Assembly: GCF_042683405.1 (NCBI RefSeq)
Contig: NZ_JBHUJS010000002.1
Span: 310,001-374,000 of the forward strand
DNA from: Telluria sp042683405
GTDB taxonomy: Bacteria > Pseudomonadota > Gammaproteobacteria > Burkholderiales > Burkholderiaceae_D
Length of the DNA: 64,000 nucleotides
Direction of reading: 5' to 3'
A program made the position numbers and the translations under genes. The notes under the pieces were generated by a model. The model saw only the letters and a list, made by a program, of their open reading frames with translations. It was not told the DNA's origin and searched no databases. Position 1 is the first letter of the stretch. Every line of letters starts with the position of its first letter. Shown piece by piece: positions 6,620 through 13,110 of this stretch.

Positions 6620-8680
6620 ATGGACTCACCACCTGCTACGAGAAAGCCGTTGTCCCGCCCGCTCAAGATCGTGCTCTGGGTCGCCGGCATCCTCATCGCC
6701 ATCCCGCTCATCGCGATCATCTTCCTGCTGACCTTCGACTGGAACCGCGCGCGTCCCTGGCTCAACGCGCGGGTCACGGAAGCGATCGAACGCCCGTTCG
6801 CCATCAACGGCGACCTGTCCGTCAAGTGGGAACAGCCGTCCGGGCGCATGCGCCCCGGCGAGCGCACCTGGCGCGACTTCATCCCCTGGCCGCACCTGCG
6901 CGCCAACGACGTGCATGTCGGCAATCCCGCCAATATGGAGCAGCGCGATATGGCCAATGTGCGCCAGTTCGACTTTTCGCTCAATCCGTTCGCGCTGCTG
7001 GGCAGGGAAATCGAGATCCCGCTGCTGCGCTTCGACACGCCCCATGTCGAGCTGGAGCGCGTCAAGGACGGCCGCGCCAACTGGGCATTCAAGAAGAAGC
7101 AGGAACCGTCCAGGTGGACGCTGGATGTGCAGCGTGTCGTGTTCAGCGACGGTACGCTGGTATTCAGGGATGCCGTCACGCGCGCAGACATCCGCGCCGA
7201 CGTGCGCTCGCTGGACAACGACGCCAGGTACGGCATCGGCTGGAAACTCAAGGGAACTTTCCGTAATGCGCCCGTCTCCGGCAGCGGCAGAGCCGGCGCG
7301 GTGCTGTCGCTGAAACAGCAGACCATCCCCTTCCCCATCCAGGCCAATGTGGAAATGAACCGGATTCGCGTCAGCGCGGAAGGCACCCTGACCAAACCGA
7401 CCCAGCTGGCCGCAGTCGATATGCGCATGCGGGCATCGGGTGCGAGCATGGCGCGCCTGTACGAACTGACCGGCGTGCTGTTCCCGGAAACGCCCGCGTT
7501 CTCGACCGAGGGGCGCCTGATCGGCAAGCTGTCGAAAGGAAGCCAGCACTGGACCTACCAGGACTTCAAGGGCAAGGTGGGCACCAGCGACATCCGCGGC
7601 AAGATCGAGTACCAGACCCGCGAGCCGCGTGGCCTGCTGACCGCCAACGTGGTTTCCGAGCGGCTCGACTTCAAGGACCTCGGCCCCCTGATCGGCGCCG
7701 ACTCCAACGCCAGCAAGCGCCAGCGCGGCGTGGATGCAGTGCAGCCGGCGGGCAAGCTGCTGCCGGTCGAACGCTTCAGGACCGAGCGCTGGACCAGCGT
7801 GGACGCGGACGTGCGCTTTGCCGCACGCCGCATCATCCGCGACAAGGAATTGCCGATCAGCCAGCTGAGCACGCACCTGTACCTGAAGAACGGCGTGCTG
7901 TCGCTGGTGCCGCTGAACTTCAAGATGGCCGGCGGCGACCTCACCTCGACCATCCGGCTGGACGGCAGCGGCCGCGCGGGCAAGAACGCGATCAAGGCGG
8001 AAGCCAAGATCGCCGCGCGCCACCTCAAGCTGGCCCAGCTGTTCCCCGCCGTCGAAAAGATGAAGGCATCCATCGGCGAGGTGAACGGGGACGCCAAGCT
8101 GACCGCCACCGGGGACTCGGTGGCCTCGCTGATGGCGCACGCGAACGGCGAACTGAAGGCGCTGGTGAACCAGGGCACTGTCAGCAAGCTGCTGCTGGAA
8201 CAGATGGGATTGAACATCGGCAGCATCGTGGTCACCAAGCTGTTTGGCGACAGGACCGTGCAGATCAACTGCCTGGCCAGCGACTTCAACGTGAGCAATG
8301 GCATCGCCCAGACCCAGCTGTTCGTGGTGGACACGGAAGAGGCGGTGGTGAACGTGGGCGGCGCCGTGAACCTGAACAGCGAACAGATCGACCTGACCGT
8401 GCTGCCGCGCACCAAGGGCCTGCGCATCATTTCGCTGCGTGCGCCGATCTACGTGCGCGGGACCTTCCGCCAGCCGGACGTGAGCATCGACAAACGCGTG
8501 CTCGCGCTGAAGGCGGGCGGCGCGCTGGTGCTGGGAACCGTGGCTGCGCCGCTGGCCGCCCTGCTCCCGCTGATCACCGCCGGGCCGGAAAAGGACAGCC
8601 CGTGCGGCGCCCTGCTGGCCCAGGTGCGCGAAAAACCCAAGGCGCCGCCCCCGGGGCGCCCCGCCGCACGGCCGCGTTGA
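6620..8680 (+). CDS. AsmA family protein
   Basis: The product is 686 aa. A short cytoplasmic N terminus is followed by one membrane helix (about residues 14-36, IVLWVAGILIAIPLIAIIF). The rest is a large periplasmic beta-rich body of the AsmA type, with the C-terminal domain around MGLNIGSIVVTKLFGDRTVQ and a final Pro/Arg-rich tail. AsmA-like proteins are bridge-like lipid carriers between inner and outer membrane or affect outer-membrane assembly; that is family knowledge. The ATG at 6620 is the first that puts the membrane helix at the N terminus, as in the family. In-frame sequence upstream of it overlaps the divergent promoter. Confidence 0.88.
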   Translation: MDSPPATRKPLSRPLKIVLWVAGILIAIPLIAIIFLLTFDWNRARPWLNARVTEAIERPFAINGDLSVKWEQPSGRMRPGERTWRDFIPWPHLRANDVHVGNPANMEQRDMANVRQFDFSLNPFALLGREIEIPLLRFDTPHVELERVKDGRANWAFKKKQEPSRWTLDVQRVVFSDGTLVFRDAVTRADIRADVRSLDNDARYGIGWKLKGTFRNAPVSGSGRAGAVLSLKQQTIPFPIQANVEMNRIRVSAEGTLTKPTQLAAVDMRMRASGASMARLYELTGVLFPETPAFSTEGRLIGKLSKGSQHWTYQDFKGKVGTSDIRGKIEYQTREPRGLLTANVVSERLDFKDLGPLIGADSNASKRQRGVDAVQPAGKLLPVERFRTERWTSVDADVRFAARRIIRDKELPISQLSTHLYLKNGVLSLVPLNFKMAGGDLTSTIRLDGSGRAGKNAIKAEAKIAARHLKLAQLFPAVEKMKASIGEVNGDAKLTATGDSVASLMAHANGELKALVNQGTVSKLLLEQMGLNIGSIVVTKLFGDRTVQINCLASDFNVSNGIAQTQLFVVDTEEAVVNVGGAVNLNSEQIDLTVLPRTKGLRIISLRAPIYVRGTFRQPDVSIDKRVLALKAGGALVLGTVAAPLAALLPLITAGPEKDSPCGALLAQVREKPKAPPPGRPAARPR

Positions 8681-8706
8681 TGCCGTCACCGGGCTGTTGC
8701 ATGAGT

Positions 8707-8720
8707 GTGCGCTGACGTAC
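8707..8720 (+). promoter_or_regulatory. Putative Crp/Fnr-type operator, copy D, with TAATCT -10
   Basis: GTGCGCTGACGTAC lies 60 bp before the BON gene. TAATCT (8743-8748) starts 29.5 bp from its centre, the same spacing as at copies B and C. Confidence 0.6.
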
Positions 8721-8779
8721 AGACCTCATGCGTAGCGCACCGTAATCTTGCACCAACAACAAGCATACGAGGAGCTCTG

Positions 8780-9091
8780 ATGAAGAAACTGCGATTTTCG
8801 GCATTCCTGGCCGCATTGATGTTAACCACCCTGACCGCCTGCAGCACGACCGACAGCGGGCGCCGGACGGTGGGCCAGTATGTCGATGACGCTGCGATCA
8901 CGGCAGGCGTGAAGGCCGCGATCGTCAATGAACCTACGCTGAAGGTTTCCGAGATTCAGGTGGAAACCTATGAAGGCGTGGTGCAACTGAGCGGCTTCGT
9001 AAGCTCGGCCGCGAACATTGCCACTGCTTCCACCGTGGCGCGTTCCGTGAATGGCGTGAAGTCGGTTAAAAACGACATCCGCCTGAAATAA
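8780..9091 (+). CDS. BON-domain lipoprotein
   Basis: The product is 103 aa, with lipoprotein signal MKKLRFSAFLAALMLTTLTAC followed by one BON domain (about residues 35-103; EIQVETYEGVVQLSGFVSS, ending NDIRLK). It is paralogous to the gene at 678-980 and has the same length and C terminus. BON lipoproteins of this type are periplasmic or outer-membrane stress proteins thought to touch phospholipid. CGAGGAG lies just before the ATG at 8780. The next gene, a glycine-zipper lipoprotein, starts 22 bp after the stop, and one terminator ends the pair. Confidence 0.9.
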   Translation: MKKLRFSAFLAALMLTTLTACSTTDSGRRTVGQYVDDAAITAGVKAAIVNEPTLKVSEIQVETYEGVVQLSGFVSSAANIATASTVARSVNGVKSVKNDIRLK

Positions 9092-9113
9092 ACCCAACTC
9101 AAGAGGTCAAATC

Positions 9114-9335
9114 ATGAAAATCAAACAAATCGCAAGCGCAGCCGCAGTCCTTACTTTCTCCCTGAGCCTGGCAGCATGCTCGGGCATGTCCCAGCAGGAC
9201 AAGAACACCGCAATCGGTGCCGGCGCTGGCGCCGTCATCGGTGGCGCCCTGACGGGCGGCAGCGCAGCGGGCACCGTGGGTGGTGCAGCAGTGGGCGGCG
9301 TGATCGGCAACCAGGTCAGCAAGCCAACCAAGTAA
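9114..9335 (+). CDS. Short glycine-zipper lipoprotein
   Basis: The 73-aa product has a lipoprotein signal ending LAAC (Cys about 22) and a compact glycine-zipper hairpin (GAGAGAVIGGALTGG ... GGAAVGGVIGNQVSK). No C-terminal globular domain follows, so it resembles OsmB/YMGG-like proteins. OsmB-type proteins are osmotically induced outer-membrane lipoproteins. AGAGG lies before the ATG, and it is co-transcribed with the BON gene. A strong terminator follows the stop. Confidence 0.87.
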   Translation: MKIKQIASAAAVLTFSLSLAACSGMSQQDKNTAIGAGAGAVIGGALTGGSAAGTVGGAAVGGVIGNQVSKPTK

Positions 9336-9355
9336 TCGCATGCCATGTAGCGAAA

Positions 9356-9384
9356 GGCGCCCCCTCGGGGGCGCCATTTTTTTT
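9356..9384 (+). terminator. Rho-independent terminator
   Basis: An 8-bp stem, GGCGCCCC/GGGGCGCC, with a CTCG loop is followed by A and eight Ts. It closes the 8780-9335 pair. The T-run leads into GGGGACTGTC, also found after the terminator at 15984-16023. Confidence 0.9.
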
Positions 9385-9447
9385 GGGGACTGTCAGTGGA
9401 GAATACCCGCAGGCAGGCAGAAGCCGCGATTACGCGGCCGTGCATCC

Positions 9448-10209
9448 TCAGGCAAACAGCGCCGGCGGCGGATTGTCTTCCGCCTCCTTGACGATCTCGT
9501 AGCACTGGCACGACACCGCTGCCAGTCCGGCCGGATCGAGGATCTCGATATTTCCGCGGCTGTAGTTGATCAGCCCCTGCGCCTGCAGCGCACTGGCCGC
9601 CTTGGTCACGCCCACGCGCCGTACGCCTAGCGCGTGCGCCAGGAACTCGTGCGTGAGGTGGAACTTGTCGGAATCGAGCCGGTCGCGCGTGACCAGCAGC
9701 GAACGCGCCAGCCGCGCTTCCAGCACGTGGAACCGGCTGCACACGGCGATCTGGATCGCCTGCGCCAGCAGCATGTCGGTGTAGCGGTACACCACGCGCT
9801 GCAGCCGCGGGTTGCGCATGAACTCGGTCCGGAACGCCCCGGCTTCGATGCGGCTGACCTTGCCTTCGCGCTGCACGATGGCGCGCACCTGGCCGACGTC
9901 ATGGCCGAGCGGCAGCGTGGCGCCCAGCATGCCCTCGCGCCCCACCAGGCCGACCTCCAGCGTCATGCGCCCGCCGGCCACGGCCAGCATCGAGATCACG
10001 GCATCGTCGGGAAAATAGATGTAGCGGATCGGGCAGCCCGCTTCGTAAAGCACGGCGCCGACGTCCACATGGACGCGCTCGATCAGCGGGCGCAACTGCT
10101 CCATTTCGCTGGCGGGGAGCGACTCGAGCAACTGATTACCCGTGCGCACAACTGCGCCCGGCCCGATATTCATCGGACCCTCGTGCGGTAGTTGTGTTCG
10201 TTCAAGCAT
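9448..10209 (-). CDS. Crp/Fnr family transcriptional regulator
   Basis: The product is 253 aa. An N-terminal cyclic-nucleotide-binding-like beta-roll (about residues 20-135; GAVLYEAGCPIRYIYFPDDA) joins a long helix and a C-terminal winged helix (FLAHALGVRRVGVTKAASAL as helix-turn-helix, GNIEILDPAGL as wing). There is no Fnr-type four-cysteine cluster, and the phosphate-binding cassette is not the canonical cAMP one, so the signal is unknown. The start at 10209 is the longest with reasonable context; MNIGPG at 10173, preceded by GAGGG, is a good alternative. It lies amid six promoters carrying GTnCG-N4-CGnAC palindromes, one before its own start, so I infer it controls the island and itself. 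Confidence 0.88.
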   Translation of the reverse strand: MLERTQLPHEGPMNIGPGAVVRTGNQLLESLPASEMEQLRPLIERVHVDVGAVLYEAGCPIRYIYFPDDAVISMLAVAGGRMTLEVGLVGREGMLGATLPLGHDVGQVRAIVQREGKVSRIEAGAFRTEFMRNPRLQRVVYRYTDMLLAQAIQIAVCSRFHVLEARLARSLLVTRDRLDSDKFHLTHEFLAHALGVRRVGVTKAASALQAQGLINYSRGNIEILDPAGLAAVSCQCYEIVKEAEDNPPPALFA

Positions 10210-10322
10210 GGCATGAGACCTGTCGGATGGTGTGAGGTGGAAACGCAAAATGCGCGCGGACACTGGCCGAAACAATTGCATACAAAGTGGGGCCAGCGTA
10301 ACGGCTCCTATATCAATGGTAT

Positions 10323-10336
10323 GTACGGTGACGCAC
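10323..10336. promoter_or_regulatory. Putative Crp/Fnr-type operator, copy E (divergent)
   Basis: GTACGGTGACGCAC lies between the Crp/Fnr gene (10209, -) and the glycine-zipper gene (10417, +). It equals copy C in reverse complement over 16 bases including flanks. On the minus strand TACGCT (10300-10295) starts 29.5 bp from the centre; on the plus strand GACAAT (10360-10365) starts 30.5 bp away. Confidence 0.58.
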
Positions 10337-10416
10337 GGAAGGAATGAAGCCATAGGCGTGACAATTGGCAACAAGCGTGGGCGCGCTTGCGCCTGCCATC
10401 AATAAGGAACCCAGCC

Positions 10417-11139
10417 ATGGAAAACAATATTCGACATCACACCCGCGGCACGCCGCATCCGCTGCTGATCGCGGCGGCGATTGCCGTGATCCTGTTCTGC
10501 ACGGTCGGCATTGCCGCGATCATGGGGTGGATCCCCACCTCCACCGGCGGCAACCCCGACCTCGCGCGCGGCGCCGATCCCGCGTTCGCGACCGCTGCGG
10601 CGCCCGCCACCGTGGCGCCGCCTGTCTCCGACCTGCCGCCGTCCGCGCTGGTCGACCAGTCCGCTCCGCTGCAGATGGCCCAGGCGCCTGTCGCAGCGCC
10701 GCCCATGCAGCGCGCGTATGTTCCCGCCGACCAGCGTGCAGCACCTGAGCCGAAGGTTGCCGAACGCCGCCGCGTAGCAGCCGCCGAGCCGCGTAGCAAC
10801 TGGTGCTCCAACTGCGGCAATATCGAGTCGGTCCGCAAGGTGACCACTCGTGCGCGCGGCACCGGCGTTGGCGCAGCGGGCGGCGCCGTGCTGGGCGGCC
10901 TGCTGGGCAACCAGGTCGGCGGCGGTACAGGCCGCGACATCGCCACCGTTGCCGGCGCCGTGGGCGGCGCCGTCATCGGCAACCAGGTGGAAGGCAACAT
11001 GAAGGCAACCACGCGCTACGAAGTGCGCGTGCGCCTGGACGACGGCTCGGAGCGCACGTTCACGCGCGACACCGCACCGCCATGGCGCAACGGCCAGCGC
11101 GTGCGCATCGTCAACGGCGGCATCCGCGCCGTCGACTGA
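10417..11139 (+). CDS. Glycine-zipper 2TM membrane protein with Cys pair
   Basis: The product is 240 aa. An N-terminal membrane anchor (about residues 15-38) is not cleaved and has no lipobox. A Pro/Ala-rich linker of about 85 residues follows, then NWCSNCGNIESV with a CxxC pair. The glycine-zipper hairpin comes next (about 150-195) and a C-terminal beta domain (YEVRVRLDDGSERTFTRD ... RVRIVNGGIRAVD). The last two parts match the lipoprotein at 1837, so this is the same 17-kDa antigen fold on an inner-membrane anchor. TAAGGAA precedes the ATG at 10417, and operator copy E lies 81 bp upstream. Confidence 0.85.
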   Translation: MENNIRHHTRGTPHPLLIAAAIAVILFCTVGIAAIMGWIPTSTGGNPDLARGADPAFATAAAPATVAPPVSDLPPSALVDQSAPLQMAQAPVAAPPMQRAYVPADQRAAPEPKVAERRRVAAAEPRSNWCSNCGNIESVRKVTTRARGTGVGAAGGAVLGGLLGNQVGGGTGRDIATVAGAVGGAVIGNQVEGNMKATTRYEVRVRLDDGSERTFTRDTAPPWRNGQRVRIVNGGIRAVD

Positions 11140-11184
11140 CCGCCCCGCGCCCCTGGCGCGGTTCTTCCGAACATCCGCGCCACG

Positions 11185-11217
11185 AAAAAACCGGAGCCCA
11201 ACGGCCCCGGTTTTTTT
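11185..11217 (+). terminator. Rho-independent terminator
   Basis: The stem CCGGAGCC/GGCCCCGG (one mismatch) with a 4-nt loop is followed by seven Ts. Six As on the left side make it potentially bidirectional. Confidence 0.82.
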
Positions 11218-11276
11218 ATTCCCGACGCATCCCGCCTTCGCTGCCTCTCCGCAATATTTCCGAATTACATCATTAC

Positions 11277-11290
11277 GTGCGGTACCGAAC
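11277..11290 (+). promoter_or_regulatory. Putative Crp/Fnr-type operator, copy F
   Basis: GTGCGGTACCGAAC fits GTnCG-N4-CGnAC but has a different core (GTAC). It lies 74 bp before the small membrane gene at 11364. AACAAT (11314-11319) starts 30.5 bp from its centre. This is the weakest of the six. Confidence 0.42.
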
Positions 11291-11363
11291 AGAGCGCTAC
11301 TGCTGAGCTGCTCAACAATATATCCACGCTGAGTACAGGCGGTGACGAAGAAAGGAATTGGAT

Positions 11364-11591
11364 ATGAACCATTTCATCTGGATCGGGATCATCGTGTGGG
11401 GCATCCTGGTCATGGGTTTCGGTATCGCGACGGTGCCGCACGCGGCGCCAGGCGAAGCGCCCCTCCCGGCGCACGATGTGGTGTTCCTGCTGACCGGCGG
11501 GCTGCTGAGCTGCCTGATCGGACTGCTGGGGCTGTGCGGACTGATGGGCTGGGTGCCATGGTTGCGCGAGGACAAACAATCTGCGGCGTAA
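11364..11591 (+). CDS. Small two-helix membrane protein, unknown
   Basis: The product is 75 aa. MNHFIWIGIIVWGILVMGFG forms the first membrane helix. A short polar loop (HAAPGEAPLPAHD) follows, then a second helix (VVFLLTGGLLSCLIGLLGLCG) and a tail WVPWLREDKQSAA. I do not recognise a named family. The ATG at 11364 is preferred over a TTG two codons upstream because AAGGA is suitably placed. It is followed after 98 bp by an lmo0937-type mini-protein and shares its terminator, so both probably form a small membrane-stress unit. Confidence 0.7.
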   Translation: MNHFIWIGIIVWGILVMGFGIATVPHAAPGEAPLPAHDVVFLLTGGLLSCLIGLLGLCGLMGWVPWLREDKQSAA

Positions 11592-11689
11592 TGTTCGTCA
11601 TCGAACGGTTGGCGCAAAGACGCTGGCGGATACTGGAATCACAACGACGACACCAAGTCGTTCCTACAAACCCGCCAGAGGACACTATC

Positions 11690-11836
11690 ATGCTCTATAC
11701 AATCGCCGTAGTTCTCATCATCCTGTGGCTGCTCGGCCTTGTGACGTCGTACACGGTCGGTGGCTTTATCCATATCCTGCTCGTCGTGGCAGTGATCATG
11801 ATCCTGGTTCGCCTGATCAGCGGGCGGGGGATATAA
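11690..11836 (+). CDS. lmo0937-family small membrane protein (DUF5670)
   Basis: This 48-aa product is below the size cut-off of most callers. It reads MLYTIAVVLIILWLLGLVTS then YTVGGFIHILLVVAVIMILV and ends LISGRGI. The two helices, the TSYTVGGFIHILLVVA turn and the short Arg-Gly tail fit the lmo0937 family, which is widespread beside stress genes; its function is unknown. AGAGGA precedes the ATG. A terminator starts 19 bp after the stop. Confidence 0.9.
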   Translation: MLYTIAVVLIILWLLGLVTSYTVGGFIHILLVVAVIMILVRLISGRGI

Positions 11837-11854
11837 CCCTTTCGCCATAACCGC

Positions 11855-11879
11855 ACCGGGGCGCTTTGCCCCGGTTGTT
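11855..11879 (+). terminator. Rho-independent terminator
   Basis: The stem ACCGGGGC/GCCCCGGT with a short loop is followed by TGTT. The U-tract is weak, and the OmpA gene starts 15 bp later, so readthrough into it is likely. Confidence 0.7.
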
Positions 11880-11893
11880 ACATTGGAGGTAGC

Positions 11894-12556
11894 ATGAACA
11901 ACAAACTGATCGCATCAATCCTCGCAGTATCCATCGCATCCGCCGGCTGCGCCGACATGACCCCAACCCAGCGTGGTACCGCGCAAGGCGCCGGTATCGG
12001 TGCCGGACTGGGCGCCATCCTCGGTGGCGTGACCGGCGGCGGTGGCGGAGATCGCGCAGCCAAGGGCGCCGTCATTGGCGCAGCAGCAGGCGCCATCGCG
12101 GGCAATATCTGGTCGCGCCGCATGGAAGAACAGAAGCGCCAGATGGAACAGGCCACGGCCGGCACCGGCGTGCAAGTCAGCCAGACCGCCGACAACCGCC
12201 TCAAGCTCGACATCCCGAGCGATATCTCGTTCGATACGAACCGGGCCGATATCAAACCGAACTTCCGTCCGATCCTCGACCGCTTCGCGACGAGCCTGCA
12301 GCAGAACCCTGCTACCACGGTGACCATCATCGGCCACACCGACTCGACCGGTGGCCCCGCGATCAACGAGCCACTGTCGCGCGACCGCGCAGCCAGCGCA
12401 CGCGATTACCTCGCGCAGCGTGGCGTCTCGCCGAACCGCATCATGATCGACGGCCGCGGCGCACGCGAACCGATCGCCTCGAACGACGATCCGGCCAGCC
12501 GCGCGCGCAACCGCCGCGTGGAGATCTACGTGGCCGAGCCGATGGCCCGCAACTAG
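11894..12556 (+). CDS. OmpA-family lipoprotein with glycine zipper (YiaD-like)
   Basis: The product is 220 aa. A lipoprotein signal ends SAGC (Cys about 19). A glycine-zipper segment follows (about 33-78, GAGIGAGLGAILGGVTGG), then a charged helix (RRMEEQKRQMEQ) and an OmpA C-terminal domain (about 100-215). The domain has SFDTNRADIKPNF, the peptidoglycan-binding core GHTDSTGGPAINEPLSRDRA and NRRVEIYV. This is the YiaD/OmpA-like architecture linking outer membrane to peptidoglycan. GGAGG precedes the ATG. No operator copy was found directly upstream, so it may depend on readthrough. Confidence 0.92.
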   Translation: MNNKLIASILAVSIASAGCADMTPTQRGTAQGAGIGAGLGAILGGVTGGGGGDRAAKGAVIGAAAGAIAGNIWSRRMEEQKRQMEQATAGTGVQVSQTADNRLKLDIPSDISFDTNRADIKPNFRPILDRFATSLQQNPATTVTIIGHTDSTGGPAINEPLSRDRAASARDYLAQRGVSPNRIMIDGRGAREPIASNDDPASRARNRRVEIYVAEPMARN

Positions 12557-12613
12557 TGGCGCCGTCCCCGCGCACGCGGGGACCGGCACGACGCCGGCAC
12601 GGCCGGCAACCGC

Positions 12614-12639
12614 AATCCCCGCCGCGTGCGGGGATTTTT
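12614..12639 (+). terminator. Rho-independent terminator
   Basis: The stem AATCCCCGC/GCGGGGATT with a short loop ends in five Ts. A similar CCCCGCG..CGCGGGG hairpin lies 50 bp upstream, so two hairpins follow the OmpA gene. Confidence 0.85.
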
Positions 12640-12954
12640 CCATCCGATGTCCGTCCAGCCTCCAGCACTCCATATCCGAGTCCGGGCAGCTTCCCGTACC
12701 GCGCTAATGACTGGCTTTGCCAAAAGGCGCCCGGCCGGCTGGGCATTGAAAACTCACACTTTCTCACCCATCCCGCATGGCAGCGCTAGCGCCCCTCAAG
12801 CATCCGAAAGTCGCGCCGCATCGCCCTCTCTCTGAACGGCATTCCATCTATGCAACAGAAGTTGTATAGACTGCATGACATATTGATTGTATGTATGCCG
12901 CCATAATTGCTGTTTATACCTGTTGTGTATTGTCACACATCTTCACAAGCAAAT

Positions 12955-12984
12955 TTGACTCCCGGGTCAGTAAGGTGGTGTTAT
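12955..12984 (+). promoter_or_regulatory. Sigma-70-like promoter for the TonB receptor
   Basis: TTGACT (12955-12960) and TGTTAT (12979-12984) are 18 bp apart in an AT-rich stretch. Transcription would start near 12991, giving a leader of about 120 nt. Confidence 0.5.
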
Positions 12985-13043
12985 GTGAATGTCGGGCAAT
13001 TTTTCAGCCGCCCGAAACCTCCCCGCTCTTGCGAGAAGATTGA

Positions 13044-13087
13044 CCGCCAGCCCCCCGGCTGGCGGCGGCCTCATTTGCGGTTTTTTT
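13044..13087 (+). terminator. Leader hairpin with U-tract (possible attenuator)
   Basis: CCGCCAGC/GCTGGCGG (13044-13051, 13058-13065) is enclosed by a possible ACCGC/GCGGT outer pairing that runs straight into seven Ts (13081-13087). It lies between the promoter and the TTG start of the receptor, so it could terminate early or simply end an upstream transcript. Confidence 0.4.
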
Positions 13088-13110
13088 AGGCTTTATCGGA
13101 GTTTCATAAG

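Larger units (their letters stand above)
12640..13110. other. Long intergenic leader region before the TonB receptor
   Basis: This 471-bp stretch is noticeably AT-richer around 12840-12990. I see no credible gene in it. It holds a sigma-70-like promoter (12955-12984) and a GC-rich leader hairpin with a U-tract (13044-13087), described separately. Confidence 0.5.
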
